Source of the DNA: Mesostigma viride
Taxonomy: Eukaryota > Streptophyta > Mesostigmatophyceae > Mesostigmatales > Mesostigmataceae
Direction: 5' to 3'
DNA length: 64,000 nucleotides
NCBI GenBank assembly: GCA_009746045.1
Contig: RPFO01000154.1
Span: 221,187-285,186, forward strand
The notes below the pieces were generated by a model. It ran no database searches. It was not told the origin of the DNA and saw nothing but the letters and a program-made list of their open reading frames with translations. This document shows positions 1 through 8,180 of the stretch, one piece after another. The translations under genes and the position numbers were made by a program. Every line of letters starts with the position of its first letter. The first letter of the stretch is position 1.

Positions 1-1830
1 GGGAGGGAGGGAGGGGAGGAGGGAGGAGGAGGAGGGCAGGGAGGGAGGGAGGAGGGAGGGAGGGGGGAGGGAGGGAGGAGGGAGGGAGGAGGGAGGGAAG
101 GGAGGAGGGAGGGAGGAGGAGGAGGGAGGGAGGAGGGAGGGAGGGAGAGGGAGGAGGGAGGGAGGGAGGGAGGGAGGGAGGGAGAGGGAGGGAAGGAGGA
201 GGAGGGAGGGAGGGAGGGAGGAGGGGAGGGAGGAGGGAGGGAGGGAGGAGGAGGGAGGGAGGGAGGGAGGAGGGAGAGGAGGGAGGGAGGGAGGGAGGAG
301 GGAGGGAGGGAGGGAGGGAGGGAGGGAGGGGGAGGAGGAGGGAGGGAGGGAGGGGAGGGAGGGAGGAGGGAGGAGGGAGGAGGGAGGAGGGAGGGAGGAG
401 GGAGGGAGGAGGAGGAGGAGGAGGGAGGAGGGAGGCGAGGAGGGAGGGAGGGAGGAGGGAGGAGGGAGGGAGGGAAGGAGGAGGAGGGAGGGAGGGAGGG
501 AGGGAGGAGGGAGGAGGGAGGGAGAGGGAGGAGGGAGGGGGAGGGAGGGAGGGAGGAGAGGAGGGAGGGAGGGAGGAGGGAGGGAGGGAGGAGGGAGGAG
601 GAGGAGGAGGGAGGGAGGAGGGAGGAGGAGGAGGGAGGGAGGGAGGAGGAGGGAGGGAGGAGGGAGGGAGGGAGGAGGGAGGAGGGAGGGAGGAGGGAGG
701 GAGGAGGGAGGGAGGGAGGGAGGAGGAGGAGGGAGGGAGGGAGGAGGAGGGAGGGAGAGGAGGGAGGAGGGAGGGAGAGGAGGGAGGGAGGGAGGAGGAG
801 GGAGGAGGGAGGAGGGAGGAGGGAGGAGGGAGGAGAGGGAGGGGAGGAGGGAGGGAGGAGGGGGAGGGAGGGAGAGGAGGAGGAGGGAGGGAGGGGAGGG
901 AGGAGGGAGAGGAGGGAGGGAGGGAGGGAGGGAGAGGGAGGAGGGAGGGAGGGAGGAGGGAGGGAGGGAGGGAGGGAGGGAGGAGGGAGGGAGGAGGAGG
1001 GAGGAGGAGGAGAGGAGGAGAGGGAGGAGGAGGAGGGAGGGAGGGAGGGAGGAGGGAGGAGGAGAGGGAGGGAGGGAGGGAGGAGGGAGGGAGGGGAGGG
1101 AGGGAGGGAGGGAGGGAGGGAGGAGGGAGGGAGGGAGGAGGGAGGGAGGGAGGGAGAGGAGGGAGAGGGAGGAGGGAGGAGGAGGGAGGGAGGGGAGGGA
1201 GGGAGAGGGAGGGAGAGGGAGGAGGGAGGGGGGAGGAGGGAGGAGGGAGGGAGGAGGGAGGGAGGAGAGGGAGGGAGGGAGGGAGGGAGGGAGGGAGGAG
1301 GGAAAGGGAGGAGGAGGAGGGAGGGAGGGAGGAGGGAGGAGGGAGGAGGGAGGGAGAGGGAGGAGGGAGGGAGGGAGAGGAGGAGGGAGGGAGGAGGAGG
1401 AGGAGAGGGGAGGGAGGGAGGAGGAGGAGGGAGGAGGAGGAGGGAGGAGGGAGGGGGGAGGAGGAGGAGAGAGGAGGAGGGAGGGAGAGAGGAGGGAGGA
1501 GAGGGAGGAGGGAGGAGGAGGAGAGGGAGGGAGGAGGAGGAGAGGAGGGAGGAGGGAGGGAGGAGGAGGAGGAGGGAGGAGGAGGAGGGAGGAGGGAGGG
1601 AGGGAGGGAGGGAGGAGGAGGAGGAGGAGGAGGAGGGAGGAGGAGGAGGGAGGGAGGGAGGAGGGAGGGAGGAGGAGGAGGAGGGAGGGAGGGAGGAGGA
1701 GGGAGAGGAGGAGGAGGAGGGAGGAGGAGGGAGGAGGAGGAGGGAGGGAGGGAGGAGGAGGGAGGAGGGAGGGAGGGAGGAGGGAGGGAGGGAGGGAGGG
1801 AGGGAGGGAGGGAGGAAGGGAAGGAAGGGA
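1..1830. repeat. 1.8 kb GGGA/GGA polypurine tract
   Basis: About 1.83 kb of almost pure G and A on the plus strand, made of irregularly mixed GGGA and GGA units, with a single C near 435. There is no fixed higher-order period. It ends in a short A-enriched stretch (about 1815-1830) before ordinary sequence. No gene is carried. Such mirror-symmetric purine tracts can form triplex or G-quadruplex structures, and they often mark assembly gaps or collapsed repeats. Confidence 0.97.
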
Positions 1831-3015
1831 AAACTATTTGTGAATGCGGCGCAGTGCGTGGCCCTAGGCTACTCCTACGGGTAGATGCAGTACAATGGAT
1901 TGCCCTGGTGAGCTACCACTACGGGTAGGCGCAGTGCAGTGCGTGGCCCCCGCCTACCGCCTCGTGGTGGATTACATGTTTGTCTTACATTTTTACCCGC
2001 TAATTTGCGTGTTGAAGAGCAGGCTTTTGGTCGTACAAGCAGACAAGGTAATATTGGAACCTCCCCTTGCACCCCCCCGCGTGGCCCTACGCTGTTGCCA
2101 CGTGGCGCTTCCCCGTGCTCTGCCACCCCAAGCCTACTTCATGTGTGACTGTGTTAAGCCACTACCCTGCCCCCCAACTTCCGCCTTCACACCTAGTAAG
2201 GGTAGAGCGTTAACACACCTAAGAATAAGACACTTGCCTAGAAAATTTATCCCAGATAACAAACATCTCCGATAAGCAGACATATAGTAAGCCTATGATC
2301 GAACAAATAACCTTCAGTATTCCGCATCGGCATACACACGGCACCTCATCATGATCTGTACTGCATTGCAGTTGAAAACTTTGTTCCTGACCTTGATGCA
2401 TGGACAGGTGGCGTCGCCATACATGAAAGCTTGCACCATGATAGCGCGATCTCACCATAGCAGATAGTAGTAGTACTACATGTTATTCGCAACTCTGCGT
2501 AGTTAAATACTGCTTTACAACAGCATTAGTTGTAAGATGATAATGCACACAATATCCAATTATCCATGCAACATGCATGCTGTATTTAAATAGCTAGACC
2601 ATGTATTTAAATAGCGACAGACCGACAGTGGGAGCTCAACCTAGCTACAGGCCTTGCATCATGTTGAAAAGGCCTTCTTATTGCAGGCAATCCTGTCGCT
2701 GTGCGTGCATTTACAAAGTCTCACCATGCATGTTCCAGCCTTTCTTGTCGACACCTAGCATTGGAACATACCTCAGACTCTGCATGAGCCTTGGACTCCA
2801 GGCTGGGATCATGATTGACACCATGACATATAAGAATTCCTGGGGCTTGCTGAGTTGTATGTGGACTTGCGCTCGGCGATGAGGTTGGAGATGCACTAGC
2901 AATCGTGTGCCCAGCTTCCAGCTCTACATTTTCTGCAAGTTCAACCATCCAATGCACCGTTGCATGATCGAGATGAACAAAGCATCAGTTTCCTAAAAGC
3001 AGGCTTCCAACATCC
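1831..3015. other. no gene seen
   Basis: Mixed sequence of moderate GC. A diverged direct repeat lies at about 1845-1950 (GCGCAGTGCGTGGCCC twice, CTACGGGTAG twice), and TGTATTTAAATAGC occurs twice at about 2581-2615. Short open frames here show no protein-like pattern. Confidence 0.5.
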
Positions 3016-3618
3016 TTATCCATGCCATGCATAGGTTAGTAGATAGACACGCAGTCCGGTGCAATGCCAACTTGTACTATTGTGAGTGTCCCATGTGAGG
3101 CACAGTGTGAGGCAAGTACATATAGCTATTGACAGAACATTATTATCATGATAAGTTCGGGAACGATCAAGTGGACGGCACTGCTTCAACCACAGAAAAA
3201 CGAAACCAACGTGATTGTCAATATGCGCATACGCACCGGCACCGGGCGTCCAGGGTGTGTCGGAGTATAGAGCTTTTGCTGCCACGTCACCACCGCTATC
3301 GTCTTGGAGACGTTCTTCCTCGGATGTGGACGTATCATGGGTACTGCTAGTCGCGGTCTCGGTAAAAGGCGCAGCAGTATGCCCACTAACAACCCTGACC
3401 GACATTATCAGAGAAAGGAATAGTAATAGCTGCCAATGAGACGTAGATACCTGGCGCCTGCAGCTGATCAGGAGAACAGAGCCGCGCATGGGTGCCTTGG
3501 GTGGGCCCATGGTCAGCTTAGCATGATCCGCCACGCCGGATTCCCATATTTTGCGTCTGGCCCCCACGAGAGCACCGCGTGCATGCGGGCACAGGTCATG
3601 ATCATGAGACATTTGCAA
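3016..3618 (-). CDS. candidate exon of a secreted or membrane protein
   Basis: An open frame of 200 codons on the minus strand. An internal Met (about residue 44) is followed by a hydrophobic stretch (LLLFLSLIMSVRVVSG), which fits a signal peptide or anchor, then a Ser/Thr/Glu-rich acidic segment with DTSTSEEERLQDDSGGD. A GTGCGT after the PWTPGAG codons near 3236 could be a splice donor, in which case the rest of the frame is intronic. I recognise no family. It may be a chance frame. Confidence 0.3.
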   Translation of the reverse strand: MQMSHDHDLCPHARGALVGARRKIWESGVADHAKLTMGPPKAPMRGSVLLISCRRQVSTSHWQLLLFLSLIMSVRVVSGHTAAPFTETATSSTHDTSTSEEERLQDDSGGDVAAKALYSDTPWTPGAGAYAHIDNHVGFVFLWLKQCRPLDRSRTYHDNNVLSIAICTCLTLCLTWDTHNSTSWHCTGLRVYLLTYAWHG

Positions 3619-4639
3619 AGACGATGCTGACGGCCGCGGGGAGATATCCTTAAAGTGTATTGTATCCTTGAAGTCTATAATTGAGAGTTGGCTATATATG
3701 GGCAGTAATTGGGCACGGTATATATTGGCAATTACGACACCTACTACACTATAATAAGCTGGCTAGCAATACTCTAGTTCAAGGCGCGTGCATGTGTATT
3801 GTGTGCGACGCACTGAATGTATAAAGTCGGATCGAAGTCAATTAATGGCCTCAACGCTTCGTTCACGGCTATTAGATGGTAGTAGTATTCACCATGTATA
3901 CGTATCCACTGACGTTATAATTTTCTTCTTTTTGCTTTTCCGCGAATATTGTTCTCGCCGGAGAAAGGGATGAATCGCGCAGAGCACTAGCAACGCGGAT
4001 CGAGTGCAGTAAAGTGCAGGGCGCGTAGGCAAAAAACATCGAGGAATCGGGATATCGCGCGTCGATACGATATTGCGCGTATGTACCTAATCACTGGCCA
4101 TTGCAGGGCCATTGTGATGTTTCTGTCCCCTCAGGGAAGGCAGAAAGAATGCTCGTGAGAGCAACGAGACGGACGCGGACGTCCAGCCCGTTCACCTAAA
4201 GGCATTTATTTGCCAAAACAGGGTCTTCACGATGATGCCTGAGTCCTGACATTCAAGTGCCCGTGAAATGATGTACTGTACTGTAAGCTTAGTATGTATG
4301 CAGCCCTGGGCCCTGGGCAGCCACCCAAAGTTTTCAAGCTGAGAAACCTTTCGTCAATGCTTAACTTTCCAAAACCTTTGGACAAAACTATCCCCATGAT
4401 GCTTAAATTTTGAGGGAAAACCTGGTGAAGCTCTAGCTTCCCCAGGTAGAGAAGAAAACATGTTTCGGCAAAGGACTGACATCTAGACCAAAAGCATTAA
4501 TTTGGCGGACCAGCTATGGTGGCGATGGGATATGCTTGCAGACTGGGCGTAGCATGTGAATTAATCGTCTTGTCAAACTCGGTGAGCGTGTTTCCTATTA
4601 GCCCGGGGTGCGCCATCCCCAGTAACATGCTTTTTGGTA
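3619..4639. other. no gene seen
   Basis: Intergenic-looking sequence without a protein-like frame, RNA gene or clear repeat. Confidence 0.5.
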
Positions 4640-5110
4640 GCTAGTTTTTGTGGCTGGCTACGGTAGCTGTGCTCAGCGTTGCCTAGTGCAACTCCGCGAG
4701 CTGCCCCGGCGGTGCCCGGCCGGCACTAGTTTTCCGCTTAGGTGGCAGCTTTTTCGTCGGACGTACGGTGCTTCTGCTATGAAGTCATGTTGGCCACGAC
4801 CAAAATTGCGTACCGCCGCGGAGGCGCCGTCACCAAGGTGCTACGCATGGCGTTGAATGTTTGTTATGATGCGGAGATCAGCCATGAATTGCTGAATTAC
4901 CTCTCGTTCCGCCACTATCGAGCATAGGCGCCTGGTCCTGGCCGGCCCAGGCCATACCTTGCCCGCACAGACCTGGTGTCTAGACACGTTGAATAGCTAC
5001 ACCAAGCCCGCCCAGCTAGGTAGCTTTCTCCTCACATGGACGGCCCCCGGCCATCCGTCATCCATGGGCGTCCAGGACCTGCATGCACGCCTTGCGCAAG
5101 AGGCTACATA
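4640..5110 (+). mobile_element. decayed LINE 3' fragment
   Basis: Patchy similarity to the C-terminal coding part of the LINE at 16.6-19.4 kb: GCCGTCACCAAG followed by a TGCTACGCA-like stretch near 4825, then AGGCGCCTGG and a CCGGCC/CCCGCACAGA stretch near 4927-4970. These match the codons of AVTKMLRK and the RRLGLAGHLARTD region. Frames are broken several times. It is an old copy of the same family. Confidence 0.6.
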
Positions 5111-5727
5111 GGTAGGGACGTATACTATGAATGGCCAAGTGGGCTCGTGCCATGAGACCCCACATTATCGGTCATTTAGAGGCCGACAATCTGCGAAGAT
5201 CAGTGGCGCCCAACGTCGAGCGCACCATGTCCGCATCAAGCATTCGATTGCGACGACTGCTGCATGTGATGGTACCGGGTCCGCCATGCCGGAACTGATG
5301 CTGGGAAGGCAGCTGCTGAGAACTTGCTGAAACGTGGGCGTTAATTAATTCACTTCCGTTTTTATTCCGTCTTCATTCCGTCATGGCGACTATGAGAAGT
5401 GCACCATCCTTATCCTGGCATTTGTCACCACTCCCACTATGCCCATTAATTAACTAATTCATCATTTGTATCAAATGTCAGTTTGGCCTCGAGTTTCACA
5501 CTGGTCAAGCTACCTAGACACGAGTGATCTAGCTTATGATGTGATGTGGTAAAAAACGAAATTGGAGTTGGCAACATGGTAACATGTTTTCATTTGCTAG
5601 AATGAAAGTGCCGTATTCAGTACTAGCACGGTATTTGCTTGCGTGGATGCCTGTATACATGAGCTATAAATGACGTGTCATTTAATAAGCTAATATCACG
5701 TATAGACCGCGTCACATGAGCATATCC
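5111..5727. other. no gene seen
   Basis: AT-richer spacer. Short motifs (TTAATTAATT near 5341, GCGTCACATGAGCATA near 5709) resemble the 3' tail of the local LINE family, but nothing longer is preserved. Confidence 0.4.
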
Positions 5728-6546
5728 CTAAATGATACAGGAAACAGACGAATTCGTTGGTTTCATTTTAATGAAATCCGGTACAAAGTGGCCTCGTAGT
5801 TCACGATGTACAATATAAACGTTCATGCAACCATACAGCCTGCGCAATGAAAGTTGCACTCGACATTCACCACGCGCACCAAATTGCACCAATTGTTGCC
5901 AATTCGACCGCCCGAGCATTACCAAGGCAGTCTGTGACGCAGCGCCGGATTGATGTGGCCCGATCTCCAGCTGCTGACCACTCCCATGCAAATTGTCCCC
6001 CCCCTGAGTCCTGCCGCCTTCGAGCGGCGATGTGGCGGGCCGAGCTGGCCCGTTGGCACCATTCGGGCCGATCAATGCCAGAGTTGCTGACGTCACCGAT
6101 GTCGACTGCTGCTGCTGGGAAGACGGCTGCGGCTGTGGGTCCAACATCGCCGATGCGGAGATGCGGCAGGTGCCCCCCTTGACCACCGACGAGGAGGGGC
6201 GGAGCGCGCCGTGCATCTGACGGATGCCAGCGTTAGAAGGGAACAGCTGGGCGGCTTGCGACGACGCCCCTGGAGGCCCTCTTCTGCTGGCAAACTTGGG
6301 GGCGGTGGACGCGCGGGGCAACATGGTTTGCGAGAAATTGCCGCGTGCGTGCAGACCCTGCGAGGAGCCCTCTAGCTCCATACCGGGAAACCCCGCCATC
6401 AGTTGAGCCCCACTGCTCTGGTGAGCCTGTCGACCGACGGGTTGCACAGCCGGTTGTGAAACTGGTTGCTGTGAGGCTGGCTGTGCAGCCCTGCTCGACT
6501 CTCCAGCCAATGCCTTCTTAATTTGCGTCCTCACGAGCTGTGCCAC
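5728..6546 (-). CDS. Gln/Ser/Pro-rich exon, unknown protein
   Basis: A 272-codon frame that opens directly after TTGTGACAG, so it may begin at a splice acceptor, not a start codon. It opens with AQLVRTQIKKALAGESS, then a repetitive Gln/Pro/Val stretch, then a Ser/Ala/Gly/Gln-rich region with a QQQQ run near the middle. The last 60 residues look less protein-like. With the Pro-rich frames at 6756-7280 and 7192-7650 it probably formed one low-complexity protein, host or retroelement gag. I do not recognise it. Confidence 0.4.
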   Translation of the reverse strand: MAQLVRTQIKKALAGESSRAAQPASQQPVSQPAVQPVGRQAHQSSGAQLMAGFPGMELEGSSQGLHARGNFSQTMLPRASTAPKFASRRGPPGASSQAAQLFPSNAGIRQMHGALRPSSSVVKGGTCRISASAMLDPQPQPSSQQQQSTSVTSATLALIGPNGANGPARPATSPLEGGRTQGGDNLHGSGQQLEIGPHQSGAASQTALVMLGRSNWQQLVQFGARGECRVQLSLRRLYGCMNVYIVHRELRGHFVPDFIKMKPTNSSVSCII

Positions 6547-6755
6547 CTGTCACAACCGAGCTACCCGCCACGTTCGCATCGGAGCGGTCCGCTGCACCCT
6601 GCAAACCAGCCCCCCCCTAACCCCCTGGTCCCCCTATTAACCCCCCCCTCGTCCTGGCCACCAACATGCACCCCACAGACCGCCCTCTCTCCTTGCCCTT
6701 GCTGCCCTTGCCGCCACCCTCCCCGTCCGCACGTTTCGTCTCCTCGGGCGTCGCC

Positions 6756-7280
6756 TCAAGGGGGATCTCCAAACTGACCCTGGCCGCCCTCTGCTGCTGC
6801 GCCTGTCCCTGCTGCTGCTCGGCTGGCCCGTGCCCCCCCTTCCCACCCCATGCCACCCCCCCGTTCCGCCACATGAGAAGGAACTGGATACGAGGATGCC
6901 GGCAACGAGGCAGGCTTGGCCAAGTAAGGGGACGCCACCGCCGTGGCCGCCGCTGGCTGCTTGGGCGGCTGCTTCTCCACCCGTGTGATGATCGTGGGGG
7001 GCAGCGTTGGATGTGTGCTGGCTTCCGGCACCACAGCTGCCCCCACCGGCTTGACACCGTGACTGCTCACGGGGGCCCCGTGCGAGGACACTGGGGTTGA
7101 GTCCCAAGCGGGCGGATGCCTCTTGTCCCTCTCTCGCTCTCGCTCTCGTGGCGGCAGCGGTTCCATCTGTGCCATCTCATGCAAGGTGTTCTTAAGAGGA
7201 GGTTCCTGCGAGGTGTGATTGAAAGGGGCCTCCTGCGCGGTGTGTTTCACTGGGTTCAGAGGAGGCTCCTGCGGCACCAT
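6756..7280 (-). CDS. Pro-rich exon or frame, unknown protein
   Basis: A 174-codon frame with an imperfect internal repeat (QEPPLNPVKHT, QEAPFNHTS, QEPPLKNTL), an RERERERD basic/acidic stretch and a Pro/Ala-rich middle. It overlaps the neighbouring frame 7192-7650 in another phase. One base of slippage near 7275 would join the two, so this is either an exon boundary I cannot place or a frameshift in a decaying gene. No family recognised. Confidence 0.35.
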   Translation of the reverse strand: MVPQEPPLNPVKHTAQEAPFNHTSQEPPLKNTLHEMAQMEPLPPRERERERDKRHPPAWDSTPVSSHGAPVSSHGVKPVGAAVVPEASTHPTLPPTIITRVEKQPPKQPAAATAVASPYLAKPASLPASSYPVPSHVAERGGGMGWEGGARASRAAAGTGAAAEGGQGQFGDPP

Positions 7281-7650
7281 GCAGTTTCAGGGCCGGGTGC
7301 CACGGATGTGCAGCGGACCGCCCTGTCGCTGTAGTGGGACGCGCTGGCTCGATCGCTCCTTGGGCACCCACTGCAGTCTCTCCTGCCTCCTGTGCTGCTG
7401 CCGCTGCCGGTGTTGAGGTCGCTGCTGGTGCCACTGCTGATGTTGTTGCCGGCGCCGGCATTGCGTATGACAGCTGGGCCGCGGCTGGTGACGGCCCCAA
7501 CGACGACGCGCTCTTAATGGGCCGCACCTTGACCAGCGGCGGCGCCGGCGCAAGCTTCTCCGCAGCGCCTGCGTCAGGGACAGGTGTCGATTTATCGTCG
7601 ATGGGACCCCTGGGCTCTCGCCACGCACTTACGCCGCCGCTGCCACTGCT
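7192..7650 (-). CDS. downstream half of ORF split by the YR element
   Basis: Open from 7650 (codons for SSGSGG, next to the element boundary) to a stop at 7192. It is Ala/Pro/Ser/Gly-rich. If the element at 7651-13128 is taken out leaving one copy of ATT, this frame continues without a shift from the frame at 13129-13893, giving a Ser-Gly linker of the form SSSGGSGG-I-SSGSGG. The target was therefore an open, probably coding sequence. Product unknown. Confidence 0.5.
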   Translation of the reverse strand, partial: SSGSGGVSAWREPRGPIDDKSTPVPDAGAAEKLAPAPPLVKVRPIKSASSLGPSPAAAQLSYAMPAPATTSAVAPAATSTPAAAAAQEAGETAVGAQGAIEPARPTTATGRSAAHPWHPALKLHGAAGASSEPSETHRAGGPFQSHLAGTSS

Positions 7651-7809
7651 AATCCAGTGTTTACATAGTGATTGGTTTCGGGTTACACGCCAGACACCTC
7701 ATGTTTATTACAAATTAGTGAAATAACACACCAGCGCTAGGTCTAGACTCTAAGCGGGATAACACACAAAATTTGGGACGGCAGTATAAACACCTAAACT
7801 GCCCGTCCC
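7651..7809 (-). repeat. split direct repeat B2
   Basis: 159 bp at the 3' end of the element, matching 8022-8180 base for base as far as I can read. Its outer edge begins AATCCAGTG. The AAT is also the last three bases of A1 and A2, the likely crossover core. Confidence 0.95.
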
Positions 7810-7834
7810 CGTCCCCCAAGGGTGGGTGGGTGGG
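7810..7834 (-). other. (CCCA)n spacer between A2 and B2
   Basis: A 25-bp spacer that reads CCCACCCACCCACCC followed by TTGGGGGACG on the element's sense strand. The same C-rich motif fills the equivalent gap in the unrelated-looking short element at 45120-47247. Confidence 0.8.
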
Positions 7835-8024
7835 GAGTCAAGAAAAACGGGTAGACTCACCGCCATCCCCCTCTCCCTTTATAGGAAAACCTCCCTAGCA
7901 AGGGGGGGGGGGTGACCTGTGCCAGAAATATATTTTTACAAATTCTTTCTAGAAGCTAGCGGCGAGTACCCTGACCCTAATGCACCATGTAGCACAAGAT
8001 AATACGAGCATTAGCTCACAAAAT
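7835..8024 (-). repeat. split direct repeat A2
   Basis: 190 bp matching A1 (12939-13128) except for one base in a G run near 7906 (G here, A in A1). It abuts B1 through a shared AAT at 8022-8024. That junction is what joining the two element tips in a circle would produce. Confidence 0.95.
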
Positions 8025-8180
8025 CCAGTGTTTACATAGTGATTGGTTTCGGGTTACACGCCAGACACCTCATGTTTATTACAAATTAGTGAAATAACAC
8101 ACCAGCGCTAGGTCTAGACTCTAAGCGGGATAACACACAAAATTTGGGACGGCAGTATAAACACCTAAACTGCCCGTCCC
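8022..8180 (-). repeat. split direct repeat B1
   Basis: 159-bp internal copy of B, starting at the shared AAT core and ending at GCCCGTCCC just after the recombinase frame. Confidence 0.95.

Noticed and set aside
1895-2275. 126-codon frame after the purine tract
   Set aside because: Composition typical of random GC-rich sequence, with competing frames on both strands and no recognisable motif.
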